From: Trametopsis cervina | Taxonomy: Eukaryota; Basidiomycota; Agaricomycetes; Polyporales; Irpicaceae | Assembly (NCBI GenBank): GCA_022385755.1 | Contig: MU278352.1 | Coordinates: 372,001-436,000, forward strand | Reading direction: 5' to 3' | DNA length: 64,000 nucleotides | Part shown: positions 42,601 through 54,997 of the stretch, piece after piece | How positions within the stretch are numbered: position 1 is the first letter of the stretch | Layout of the letters: each line of letters begins with the position of its first letter | Translations under genes and position numbers: made by a program | Notes under the pieces: generated by a model | Seen by the model: the letters and a program-made list of their open reading frames with translations, nothing else | Told to the model about the DNA's origin: nothing | Database searches by the model: none

Positions 42601-45600
42601 AGGATTTCACCGTCAGAACGGGGGTATGCGAAGCCAGCGTACAGTCGATGATCGCCCACTCCCTACAGAGGGGCTTCTTCGGCGTCAGCAAAACGGCAGG
42701 CAGCCTCTTCTTCACACAGCACAGCCTGTGACAACGTCTTGATCAAAGCAGAGCATGCGCACGTCGGACGTAGCCCACGCAGCTGCGGGATCAAGCCGGG
42801 GATGGAGCCGCAGAGGTGACTGAGATCGTTCTCGAGCACATCTAGCCCACTTCAGAGAGGCGCAGGATGTGGATTCAAGGCGGTCGTCTCTTCTTGTCTT
42901 AGCATACGCCACTTACACATTAGATCTATAGAGTAATATTGGCGTAGAATAATCAATATGTGGCGACCCATCGCATTCTAGGAGTGAAGTATAAGTCAAT
43001 GCCTCGACGCTCGCGCAGATATTTGTGTCGCATGTGGGGCTTACCATGCATGACAATCTATGATTGCGGGAGAATCTGGAATGCGTGATTTTGCTGACTG
43101 GACAAGCGGTTGTGTTGTCGGGGCACTCCACATGTCCGACTGCTGGCGAAGCGCATCGGCGAAGGTCTGACAAGCATGTGACTTGTTCACAACCGTCAAC
43201 GGTTGGCATCGATGGTGTCTATTTCCTCCGGCCTAACGCAGCGCGGATGTCATAGGCAAGGTCTCGTCATACTCGCCCTGACAATGCCGAACAAACATCG
43301 ACAACGCTGGAATGATTATCACCTATGGCCTAAAACCGAGGGCGAACAACAATTCGATTTTGATCGGGGTTTTCAAAGAGTCCGAAAGTCTAACATTTGT
43401 ATTTTGTACGTTTGTTCAACAGACCGATTTCTACGGGAGGGTCAGTTGATAGAAGGGGCCATCCACCGCGGCATTAAAATGAAATACTGACTACCTTTCG
43501 TGGTGGTTCCCGCTACAACGTGTATTCCATGGGTAGGGAAGGGATGCAACGTGTTCTCACTGAACTAGCTTATTTCACGTATGCTATATTTCAAAGTGTT
43601 GTTCGGCTACCCATGTAAATCAGGGTCTTTATCGTGGGGTAGCCGTCGCACCACTGTGAAATATTGTTCAGAGGGAAAGAATTAATAGTCGATGGGAAAG
43701 GAAGTCGTACTTGCCCTGTGACAACAAGGATATCATGATGAAAGGGCGTGGCGGCGACCAAAGGCAAGATACTGCGGGCACCGCAATGTCCAAACGGTGA
43801 TTGTGGCATCACAGACCATCATTGTCTGTGCGCCGTGAAAGCGCGTCACCAAGAGAGCTTACGCAACGCATCCCGAACGTACTGTGTGCCTAGCTGCGTC
43901 GGTAAGGGTACGGCAGCACGCGGGAAAAGCTGAGTTTTGCGACGGAGGACGAATGAAGGTGGACGTAATAAGAAAGTTACAGCACTCTGTTCGAGAAGGC
44001 CGAGCGTCGCATACTAGGGTACTAGCACTCGTTCTCACGAGGTGATGCGTTCAGATGTAGTAAGACCGACCTGGATCTAAACAGTGCGGCGAATCAGCCG
44101 GTCGGGAAAAGGCAGCGAATGGCAACGAGAACATCGTGGCGTGGTGTTGACAGTGTACGTTATTGGCCAGAGCCTAAATCTCCTACCCTGTACAAGCCAC
44201 GAAGGCAAGATCAAGTCATACCTACCTCATTGGATAGTTTCTCTATGAACGATTCGGGTGCCAAGAGCTAGGTACCAACAGTTCAGACCTCCTCCGCGGT
44301 ATAACTGGTCTTCGATTCCATACGTGTGTCAGCATCGTTGCACTCAGCGAGACAAACAAAAAGTAGCTTTGGTATTACAGCGGGCCATAGACAAGCGGTG
44401 GTGGAGTGCGGACACGAGGCCAACAGTTCGCCATATTTCGCGCTTGAACATTTTGTGGATATTAATGAGACAGTGCAAATTGACTAAAACGCGCTCACTT
44501 ACATTTGAGCTTGTAGTTGATATGAGTGGGATCCAAGCGAACTATCTGCGCGTTGCAAAGCGCGCGGCCTTCTAGATACTTGGGATCCTTTGCCCTAAGA
44601 CAGGAACAACCATACGAGCGGATGAGGTAGTCACAACAACTGATAGCACAGGGGCACACCATTGCAGGAGGCGTGAACGGGACCGCTAGTGTCGCCATGT
44701 ATTGTGAGATACCACGTCTTCTACCCTTCCACGGACGAATACCAGGCCGTGGGTATTTCAGATTCCATATCGATACAGCCCTCGAGGTCCCATCCGCGAC
44801 TTCGATATGCGGCAGATCCGACCGATAAGTACGGAGGAAACAGGCCACGCAAAGCAAGAGAACGCCATCGGCGAGTGTTGTGTGCGAGGGTGTAACTGTT
44901 ACCATCACGGGGCGCTGAAGATTTTGTACGACTGTGCAGGATGCTTGGACTGTGGAATGGACTTTACGGAATGAAATCACGCTCGATCCTGTTCCGACAT
45001 CTACCCGCGTCAGTGAAGAAGTTCAAAAGGTGGACACGAGGAAACGGACATGCTCACTATCAAACTGTGTTTGATTCACATCGCGGGAGTTGCGACAAGT
45101 ATCGCAAGCACCACAAAGTGATGGATGAGAGCTGGCTTCGAAGGAGCCCGCGTCTCACAGTAATGTTGTGCTGATCATGTAAACAGCCAGTCACACTCGT
45201 AGAAGCACCACGGAGATGACGATTCGTCGGGAGCCACTTCGTGCCAAAGTGCCAAAGGGCACGCGAGGTACAGTTCTCCAGATATACCTAGTGAGGCATG
45301 AGTACACATACGAGATAAGAACAACGTTCCCATACCTATTCTCACACAGAGGATCGCAACCCAAAAGAAGGCTGGTGAGCGGACCTCTGCCGACTGGCAG
45401 CAGCGTGGTGTCAGCCATGGGCGTGCCGAGCTGCTGTTGAGACTGAATGTCAGTTTGGAAGAGAGTAGACGGCAGTAGTTCTGGTGCCTTACGGGCTTGC
45501 AAGCTTACACGGTTACAGACCTGAGCATGGCCAATTCTGGTTAGTGGGGTGAGCGAGCGGATACCACCGAAATGAATGTGGGCTTGCAAAGGAAAGGACG

Positions 45601-46600
45601 TCGTAGAGGTGTTCATTCCCATCGGGCCCGAGGCCAAATGACCTATTGGAGGTGTTTGCCAGATCACGAAGCTTCCCAGCTGCGAGAGTCGAATTACTGA
45701 GAAATGTAGACGTATAGATTGTTTTGATACTTGCCGACGGAGTTTGGACTTTGCGTTCAACACTCGAAGTTGTGGGAATATCCAGGATTTGAGTTCTTCA
45801 ATACTACAGGGGGCAGTGACTCGTGTGATATGGCGGGCACGTCGGCCCGTGTCAGTGTTTTTGGCAGTCGGGTTTCTGCTGCATTACTCTCGCTATGCTA
45901 GTTGCGGTGGGCTGCTGAATGAATCGTTAGTGCGGTAGTTTATAGGACACTGATACATGGCTGTGTAAGTCCGGAGACCAGGATGAATGTTGGTTCACAG
46001 GGCGGGTCACACAGTGACTGCTGCTTACGATCAGCAGAGCGACGCGCCGTGACAGTGTGACCTCTGCTTACCCCAGACTCCGGACAATCTCTGTTGCATT
46101 GGAACTGGACATAGACAGCGACTTCCACCGCAGGAGGCAACTCTACAAAGAACTTCGGCAACAATATTGATCAGTCTGGACGGTTTCCTAACCCCGAAAA
46201 ACTGTCATTTTCGAGCGGAGGCAAGGTCGTCAGATCTCAGAATTCTGCGTAGCCCCTCATTCCCACCCTACCGTACGCCTCTCCCGTCTTGTGTAACTCT
46301 TACTCGCCCACGAGTCTCATTTTCCAGCAGAATCCAAAATTATATCAACTTTGCCGGTTAAGCTACGATCCTGATTGCAGTGTCCTACTTCTTTTGGACT
46401 GTGCGTTCTCAACTGTGCCTCATTCGCTTCAGCATTCCCCGCCAATCACACATCGTCTCCCTGCGCATCCAGAATTGGTCAGACCCAACAATTGACCTAT
46501 CTGGTCTCTGCCCATCTTAAAAGAAGGCCAGCCGTTTGTCCGGAGACCTTTTGCGTGCAAGTCTATCACTCCTCTCAGTCACTGGTGTCTGTCACTGACC
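39621..46600. other. second large gene-poor block
   Basis: About 7 kb between the CDC4-like start and the PriB-like start. No frame exceeds 200 codons; the longest is 45763-45191 on the minus strand (190 codons, no domain). Nothing reads as a transposase, reverse transcriptase or known fungal gene. The last 250 bases before 46601 are C/T-rich and likely hold the promoter and leader of the PriB-like gene. Confidence 0.45.
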
Positions 46601-49600
46601 ATGGCTCGCTCACCAGTAACCTATCCCCAGTCGCAGTACTACCTCCCGTCACCCCGAGAGGAGTCGCCATACTCCTCGCAACCAATCATACTCCACCACC
46701 CTCACCCCATGGCAGCCCACCACATGCAACAACCACAGCATCCCGACTCTATCCCCATTGACCCCGCCCTCTCCATGTACTCAACACCCTACTACTACCA
46801 ACAGCAGCAACACCATCCTGCTTCCATGCTCCCCCAACATCTGCAGCTGACAGCTAGTCTAGATTCCCCGTCTTCTCAAGGGTCCGACACTGTGGGGACA
46901 CCCCCTTTGGACCAATACACGCACAGCACGAACAGCAATGGCAAGCGACCGCCCACAGATATGGTTATTGATAGCCGAAAGAAGTCGCGCAAGGACGACG
47001 ACGGTGAGGGCCCTAGCACCTCCACCGACAAAGGAGAGGAAGTGAAGACCAAGCCAACAAGAGGCTCGAGGTGAGTGTACCTCATATTCGTCTGTCACAA
47101 GTCTCACATTTATGCAGAGCCTGCACCGTCTGTCGTCGCCTGAAGATGAAGTGTGTCGGTGCTGAACACGGGCCACCATGTAAGCGTTGTCAAACAGGCA
47201 ACCACGAGTGCATTTTTGAGGAGTCCAACCGCGGCAAACGGTCGACGAAGTGAGTGAACAATGATATTTGTCTCCTATACTTTATGAACACTCAACGCCA
47301 GCCCCAGGAAACACGAAATCCTCACTCGCTCATTGCGCAAGATGGAAAGGACGCTCGATACTGTCCTTCGCTCATTAGGGAATCCCAGCATCGCATCCGG
47401 CATGCTCTCGCGCTCTGCCTCACCGTCTGCGCAGACGCAGGGAACACATGTGTTATTGGCAACACCCTCACCTCCGCAATCACCCATCGCATCCGGTAGC
47501 CTCAATAACCAGCTCAGCCAACACATGCCTGGGTCACCCAAACTGCACTCTCTACCCGATAATGCGCTGAACCCGCTTGGCCTCTTAGCGGAAGCAAGTC
47601 TTGCCAACAGGAGAGCGCAGGCAGCCTCAAGTAAAGCTGAGCCAGCTTCTCCTGATGACAGTCAGCGACCGAAGCTCGGCGTTGCCAGCGACATGTATTT
47701 CAAACCAGGTGCGTGTCCACTGAGCTTGTGGCTCCTGGAAAGACTCCTGACCCCCTATAAGGTCCGATGACAATTCTACCGCTCCGTCGGCTTTTCATTG
47801 AACGGCAGGTGCAACCCGAGATGCTCAGTTTCGTAAGCACCGAGGAAGTTGTTGCGCTCTTCAAAATGTAAGCTCAATTCGATAACTATCAACCCTGTGG
47901 CGCTGACATGGCAATAGCTACTTCGAGGAGATGAACGTGAGTCCTCCGCGGATACACCTTGGACTCGTACTCATGTGACGCGGCCAGTACTTCGTCAGTC
48001 TACTGGATCCAACGTTCCATACACCTTCTCTCGTCTGCTCTCGTTCGCCGTTCTTGCTCACATCGAGTAAGTGAACTCAAGCTGCGCGCTTGATCCATCT
48101 AACAATATGGAAGTTTGTGCCGTGGCATCACGGTTCTACACACAGCGCCCGGAATTGCACGCAAGGCTTTCGGAATTGGCCAGGAAGCTTGCTTTCAGTG
48201 TCCCCGCGGCCGGTTACAAATCTGTCGAGATAGTCCAAGCTTATTTGATTAACACCCTGTGGGGCTGTGGCCCCGTAGAACGCTACGAGCAAGATCGTAC
48301 CTGGATGCTGCTCGGCATGGCAATCAGGTAGATTTCCTTTTCCACACCATCCAGGAGCTTTGCGTTAACAAAGCCGCTCCACCCCAAATCTGATGATGTC
48401 GCTGACTATTCTTTCTGCTCAGAATGGCTACAGATCTAAACCTCCACAGACGAACAGCTTCCAGCAGTGCGGATACTGCGGAAGGCAGGGCGCGTGACAA
48501 GGAGATTCGCAACCGCGAGAGAACGTGGATATTCTGTTTCTGCGTGGATCGTAGTTTCAGTGCTCAAATGGGCAAGCCCTACACTATCAAGGAAGAGTAC
48601 GTGTTCTCCTTTCACCTACTTCGTCTCATCGGTGGCTGATGGTCGTTTGAACAGCTATATCATTCGGAATGCTTCGCAATGGTGTAGAGCCCCGACAGCT
48701 ATTCCCGCCGACATGGCTTTAGCTGCATATGCGGTATGTCTATTCAATTGCTCCCGGTAGTCTCACGGTCTGAATGTTGGGCACAGGATCTTCAACGCAT
48801 ACTCACACGTAGCTTGGACCTCCTTTATTCCGGCACGAACTCCCCGTCTGGTCTGCAAATGGATTCAGATTATCTCCTCGTCATCACGACGATGGAGACA
48901 CAGATAATGGCGTGGCGACATGAATGGGTAAACAGCTATCCCCGCAGTGAGTATAAAGATCCGAGACCTTGTGCTTCTGGTTCTGATACATACTTCTCTT
49001 CAGACGAGCCTGACAGGATTGCGCATTACAGACTTCTCAGCGCAAACTTCTACTTTCAGTATGCCATGCTCATTGTCAATTCATTTGGACTACAGAACGC
49101 CCTCGAGCGGTCGGCTGTCGACATTGGCCACTTTTTCGCGCGCTGCCATTCATCCGCTGTTTCGTGTGCCACGATATTACGTGATGAAATCGGCCCCGCT
49201 GGCTACCTGCGCTACGCCCCGGATACATTCTGCGTCATGAGTTCGTATGCCGTTTTAAGCTTGTTGAAGGTCAGTTCCGGGATTATTACCATTTCATCGG
49301 ATTTAGATTGCTAAGAACTTTGCCTCTAATAGTTGCTGCGTCCCGAGTTCAAGATCTTTCTTGATCATGAGTCCAAAATCATCAGCTTGGTCAATGACGT
49401 AGCGAACGTCCTCGAGGAGGCCGCTGTCACTCCTATGCACACTCCGGCGCTGTACAGCGTCTTCCTTCGTGCGCTGGTCTCAGCGAAAACAGAGCCTCCC
49501 TCCAACAGCGAAACACAGCAATCGCTGTCCAATGACCCGTCCACACCCAACGATGTCCAGTCGTCTCAGCAAAACGGAAACGGGCACAACTATAACTCCC

Positions 49601-50028
49601 TTCGTTCTGCGGGCGATCCTCTCTCTGAATTCCAGTTCGACGGCGAGATGGGTCCTGTGGCGGACATCTCGACATTCCCTCCGACGATGGCGCCTCTGCC
49701 AGACGACCACCTGGGCATGCTGACGATGGACAGCATCCTGAGCGCAAGCTTCTGGGACAGCGTTTTGGTGCCAGGTATGCTTTCACCACAGGCTCTCCGA
49801 GGCGTGACACTGACGTTTGGTACAGGTTATTCAAATACCATGGAAGGCATCAGCGGAGGGTTCGTCTACGGCGCAGGAGGCAGTGGGATGATCACCCCCG
49901 GAATGGCTCTTTCCCCTCTGCCCTCAGGCTTCAGCACCCCATCTCAGCAGAAACCCCTTAGCGACTTGACGCAGCATAAGATCGACGCCGCGTTCGATGC
50001 ATCGCCCGTCCACTCTGTCGGGATATGA
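46601..50028 (+). CDS. Zn2Cys6 transcription factor, PriB-like
   Basis: Twelve exons: 46601-47070, 47118-47249, 47308-47708, 47762-47867, 47918-47936, 47988-48066, 48114-48327, 48423-48596, 48655-48733, 48787-48946, 49004-49269 and 49333-50028, encoding 931 aa. A Pro/Gln/Tyr-rich N-terminus precedes the binuclear zinc cluster at residues 158-188 (CTVCRRLKMKC, then CKRCQTGNHEC; C-x2-C-x6-C-x8-C-x2-C-x6-C). It continues with FEESNRGKRSTKKHEIL and a coiled-coil dimerisation helix (RSLRKMERTLDTVLRSL). The fungal transcription factor middle-homology domain includes AVASRFYTQRPELHARLSEL, EIVQAYLINTLWGCGPVERY and ERTWIFCFCVDRSFSAQMGK. The C-terminal 200 residues are Ser/Gly/Pro-rich, perhaps an activation region. 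The cluster resembles PriB, first described in shiitake fruiting bodies; targets are unknown. Exon 5 is a 19-nt micro-exon encoding YFEEMN. Confidence 0.92.
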
Positions 50029-50867
50029 TCTTCACCTGCAGGCAGTTACGCCAATACTATGCGGTCTCACGAGTCCGTGGCTCGGGGCTTCACATGCACA
50101 TGGTCGTGGTTCCTTACATTCCATCTTGGGATTAATTTGGTAACATATGTCGGAAATTATAGCGTACCGCAATCTGTATCACTAGTTGTGTTTTGCACAT
50201 GTTCTCATATCACCTGATCTTTTTGAAGTGTCACATAGAGGACAATATCAGCTTACTGTACTGATTTCTCCGTCGAGTGAACTCAAGCTTACCGGCTTCG
50301 ATGTATACGCGTCCTCGACTCGGAGTGTCACGAGCATGAGCTAATGCACGCACGCATTGCGGTCAATTTCTTACAAATATTCATCTCGCTTTCGCATATA
50401 TGTTGGTTACCGCACATTTCGTCTTCTATCCCAGATGCAACATTGTCAATCTTTGATCCCATAAATCCTGTGTAGGTGGCGTCTCGTTTCTTCAACACCT
50501 TCCGGAAAAGGCTAATTTATTGTGCGGATTGGTGGGCGTCCATCTAGCCGAACTGCAACTGGTAGGAAATGCAGGAATTTTGTCCGTACGGCGGTGACAG
50601 ACAACGCGTATAGTCGGAAGAAAGGGTCATTTAACGAGGTGGCCTCACAACCATTCGACAAGTATACCGTAACTAATATGATTGTGCATAAGCAACCCGC
50701 TTGGCGTTGTTTAGGCGCGTTTTGACGTGTCGATCAAATGCGGAGTCAGACAGGTCAAAATCGTGAAGGTTGGAAACTCTGCTCTCCAAGCACACTCATC
50801 AAAGACACAGAGTACTGCGATCACCTACGTTCCCTTCTTCGACTCTCGTTTATTTTACACAGCTATC
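50029..50867. other. intergenic, no gene recognised
   Basis: About 840 bases, AT-rich relative to the flanking genes, holding the 3' UTR of the PriB-like gene and the promoter of the GPI-protein gene. No feature beyond that can be supported. Confidence 0.5.
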
Positions 50868-51636
50868 ATGGCTTTTAGAAACAGCATATCCTCTAAATTC
50901 GCCACCACATTTCTGGCTGCGGCTTTAGTGAGCCAAATCCAAGGTATGTGCAGAGTAGCTCATATCTAGCTGATGCTCATTATGCTCTAGTTGTCACTGC
51001 GCAGGCAACGTCTCTGTACATCCCAGGGTTTGACCCTCAACCAGTCACCATCTTGAGCGAGCTTGGCGTTGGCGCAGACGGAGCCACCACTTGGCTTGTC
51101 GCACCAGGCACGCCAAGCGGTGATTTTCAGGATTCAGGATTTTTTGGCCCAGGTATGCATCTCTATTTACCTCCTCCAGAGCCTAACGTACAGCTGAAAC
51201 CCGCGCCGCTGCAGCTACCGTGATCTCCGGTCCAAACGGTGCCGAAGTTATCTATAACGATGCTGCGGACGGTCTCCTCTTGGACGAGAAGTGCGCTATA
51301 AGTGGGACCGTGGCAGATTGCACAGCTGTGGCGGTTGTAGGCGGGTCAACGGCTACGGAATTAGCAACCGAGCGCGTTGCTCCGTTCGAGGTGCAGGGTG
51401 GCGGTCCCACTGCGGCACCTACTGCGGGTAGCTCATCGTCGGCACCTTCTTCAAGCTCAGTGCCCAGCGCTGGCTCTTCAGCAAGCACAGGTCCCTCTCC
51501 AACTTTCTCGAGTAGCCTTTCCTCCCCGTCCACTTCCCCATCCACTTCTCCCCAGAATAACGGTGCTTCCACAACGTCTGCATCTCTTCTTAGTGCTTTT
51601 GCCGCCGTGTTTGTCTTTTATATGTTTGCTTTGTGA
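50868..51636 (+). CDS. small secreted, GPI-anchored Ser-rich protein of unknown function
   Basis: Three exons, 50868-50943, 50991-51152 and 51215-51636, encoding 219 aa. The N-terminus MAFRNSISSKFATTFLAAAL followed by VSQIQVVTAQ is a clear signal peptide with likely cleavage after TAQ or nearby. The middle (about residues 30-140) has SLYIPGFDPQPVTILSELGV and a single pair of cysteines in DEKCAISGTVADCTAVAV. A Ser/Ala/Pro/Thr-rich stalk, probably O-glycosylated, leads to a C-terminal hydrophobic tail (SLLSAFAAVFVFYMFAL) typical of GPI attachment. This architecture is very common in Agaricomycetes and has no assigned function. An alternative acceptor at 51193, 21 bases upstream of the chosen one, also keeps the frame and would add seven residues. 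Confidence 0.88.
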
Positions 51637-51928
51637 CAATAGAGAGCCTCTGCGGTCAATAAACGTGATGGATGTTGCTAGCATTTCGGGATTAATAGGT
51701 GTGACCGTGACACAGCTTGTGTGACGGTTTTGTGACGCAGCGCGTTCGGCCGCGAGTTGGACACGCGATCATCAACGCGGAGGCATCTGCTGCTTGGAGG
51801 CGTCTCGTTGTGTACGGCCGTCCTCCGACCGAGAGTAGCTGTGAGGTTAGTCAAAGACACTACCCCCTCATGGTCCAACTTACCTAATTAGCATCGTTTG
51901 GTAAGCCAGCGCTGGTATTCTTGAAGTA

Positions 51929-54900
51929 ATGATTAGGGAAGACGGAGGTGCGGAGGAGAAACCGGGTCGGATTGCTGCGAAGAGAGCAGGTCGTTTGACT
52001 GCTCAACAACTGGAGAGTTCTCCGCCTCTCTCTGAAGATGAAACCGGTGCTCTTTCGTTTGGAGAGCCCTCGCACCGCAAAGCACAGGTCAAATTCACAT
52101 ATGCTGGCAAGAGGAGTAGAGCCTTCTCAAAGAGCACTCCTACAAAGCGAACCTTTGCCACCCCACCCTCTTTACCGCGACGTCTAAATATCGCTACGAA
52201 ATCGGACTTGAGCCCTGCTACTCCTTCGGTCCTCCGTTCTGAACCCCGGAAGCAAATTCGAAACCAGCCCAAACGCAAGCGGAAACGCCTCCCAGAGGAT
52301 GATACCGCATCTTTGTCTTCCCTCACCGATATTGAAAGCGACACCGAATCCGTGATAAGAGTTCCGCCTCCTCCTAGCAGGACCAGGAGACCTTTTACAC
52401 GCACCCAGTCTTCACCTGGAAGTAGTACCTTGAGGACACACAACGACTTAAAGCGAAAGCGAAAGCACAGCTCGTCATTCTCTCTGGATAACAATGTTGT
52501 CAGCGACACCAGCCTTGCTATGCTCCCCTCCTCTTCATCACAACCTCTCCCAATAACCCTCAGAACTTCAACGCCAGACGGACCGGGCTTGCGTGCCGGG
52601 GTTGCAGGCCTTCTTTCATTAACAAGATCCCAGTCCCTGTCATCGCTCAGCACGCTAAGCGATACAGGCACTACTCATAGTGGCTGGGGCATAGGGGATC
52701 ACGGACTTGTGTTTGTCTGTATAGATCACACAGGCAATGTCTCAGGGAGCAGTCGTGGGATCTGGTGGCCAGCCGAGGTATGTTACTGCTAAATGTATTT
52801 CTCTGCAGTGCGATAACATGGCGCCCCGTAGGTCATTGAGTCGCATGGTATGACGCGGGTTGCACTGTACGGGGAGTATCCGGGCTCCTCTGCCAAAGCT
52901 CCTGTGAGGGAGCTTGTCGTAGAACGCTCCTCAAATCTTGTGCGCCCATTCTGTGCCAGACCGCATCAACTACGGTTTAGTCAGAGGACGTATTCATCTG
53001 CATCCATCCTCGAGCAGGTTTTCAACCCCACTCCTCGGAAAAAACAAAAGACTACCCAAGCAGATCTTGACCGACGGTGGAACGAAGCGAAAAACCTCAT
53101 GTTAAAGAGATTTCAAGATATGAACGATGGAATACCACTTCATGTATCACATTTTATCAGAGACGACACGCCAAGCGTTGTCGGTCAGCCTGACTTTGAG
53201 CAGCGTAACGAGACCCGCGAGCCAAGTGCAACGCCATCAAGCGGCTCTGCTGACATAGAGACTTGGGCACCCGAATCACCGTATGATATCCCGGGGGAGC
53301 TCGTTCTCGCAAAGGAGAAACGGTCGAACACTCAGTATTGGCCCGCGAAGCTCATGCGTTACTTTCCCCCGAGCAAGCGTGGGGCCAAAGCGCGATATGA
53401 GGTGCTGTTCTATGACGGCAAAGTCATGCGACTGCCGGATGATTCAGACATGTTCTTCAACGAGGTCCACCCTAATTTCAAAAACTGCCGGGTACGCGCT
53501 GGGCTTATCCTGATTACCCCCGGACTAATTTTGTTGCATAGTTGGGCCAGGATGAACACAACTATGGCCTCAACGAAGGCGAGAAAGACGTCGAGACAGA
53601 CGTGAACTCGCGAATAATACCGGATGAGGAGTTTACGGATGAGCTCCTACGGTCATCAAGTCCCGAGCCCCACATTCCTGCGCCTGTCGCTTTTGCGTCG
53701 GACCTGTCAATAGAAGAGCAGTTCCGATATACAAAGCCAGTGTTGGCTGCAATTCTTACGGGCCGATACACGCCTGCTAGGGAGAAGCATATTGGTTTTA
53801 TGAAGGGCGGAAAGCAGCGTAACGCTGTCACAATGGCGGCCTGGAAACGCGGTGAAGTTACTAACGTCGAAAAAGAAGAGCTGAGCATGTGCATCGTCCG
53901 CTGGATGCGGCTACGACAGAAACGTCAGGATGCAGGTCTTATCCCTCCCGATATCTTCGTCGGAGCAGAGGGTGCAGACCCGTCAAGTCACGAAAACAAA
54001 CAAATTGTACGGCCCGAATGCTCTTGTACTCTACAACGGTCCTCACTGACCGTTCCCAATGACTATTGTAGGAGATTCATGTGCTCGATGATGGCCAATC
54101 GGTGGATAGCGTGCTGACTGAACTATCTGATTCACAATCACCTGCAAATGACACAGAGGTTCGTGCGTTATCCGCTCGTTGTCAGCCCTAGAACCTAAGC
54201 CTGTGAATACAGCGAGCCGCATCTTCTGAGGTGGAAGGGCCACCCTCGTCATTTATTACGGTCCAGGCCCCTGAGGTGCGGACGTCGTTCACCGACGGGG
54301 ACAAATTTTCACTGATGCTCCTTAGGATATACAAGGGCCACCCGCTCACGTAGAGATTATCGACGTGGACAATGTTGCTGTGAGTTGTTTGACTCTGAAG
54401 AACACGTCGGACTGAACACTCCACCTATAGACTCCCACGGGTGGGATTGTTTCCCGAGTCGATGTGGCGGTGCACGATGGTCTCGCAACACATGCGGTAA
54501 CAGATGAAGTAAGTTTGGTTGCGATTCACATGGATTTCTGACTCATGGATGGGTAGCTTGACAGACCAAACTCGTCTAGTCAAGAAGTCCCTGTTGAGCC
54601 GCCACAAACTTCTACTGGAGTGATTCCAACTTTCGCTGACCTCTTCGATCTAGACCAAATTACGGTTCGTAACTCCCCAAACCTCAAAATTGTCGTAACT
54701 TGCCGCTAACAAATTTTTCGGCAGTATTGCACATCTATTCTCTTACCTGAAGCCATCCTGCAGATCTTGTTATGGCGCAACGGCGAGCGCAGTACCGTGG
54801 AGCTGCTTCCACCATCTGAAGAGGCACGGCTTCACCGAATCGCCGAGCGGCACGCTAGCGCGACCTACTGGGTTCACGATATAGTGAACTTGAAGCGTGC

Positions 54901-54997
54901 CGCAGAGGGGAAACTACTGCCAGTTTCTCCACCACCGCAGTCCAACGATCAAGGCGGGATCCTTGGAATGAGCAGGCTTCGCCCACGTCGTAAGTAA
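51929..54997 (+). CDS. unknown nuclear-type protein with two PWWP/Tudor-like segments
   Basis: Nine exons: 51929-52777, 52832-53491, 53542-54006, 54072-54158, 54231-54275, 54326-54379, 54431-54508, 54557-54664 and 54725-54997, encoding 872 aa. All eight introns are phase 0. The first 275 residues are Ser/Thr/Pro-rich and basic, with Lys/Arg runs that look like nuclear localisation signals. The first segment around residue 277 reads GIWWPAEVIESHG then RVALYGEYPG. A second around 440-505 reads YWPAKLMRYFPPSKRGAKAR, YEVLFYDGKVMRLPDDSDMF. Both resemble the beta-barrel start of PWWP or Tudor chromatin readers (W-P-A followed by a Y/F-D-G turn). A Cys-poor helical stretch (LRQKRQDAGLIPPDIF) follows. 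The conserved-looking C-terminus contains LPEAILQILLWRNGERSTVE and HASATYWVHDIVNLKRAAEG. No named family is recognised; a chromatin role is inference. Confidence 0.8.

Noticed and set aside
45191..45763. 190-codon minus-strand frame
   Set aside because: No recognisable domain, no convincing start context and no partner exons; kept only as an observation of the gene-poor block.
52003..52671. 222-codon minus-strand frame opposite the PWWP-like gene
   Set aside because: It is the antisense shadow of the first exon of the plus-strand gene and has no domain or splice support.
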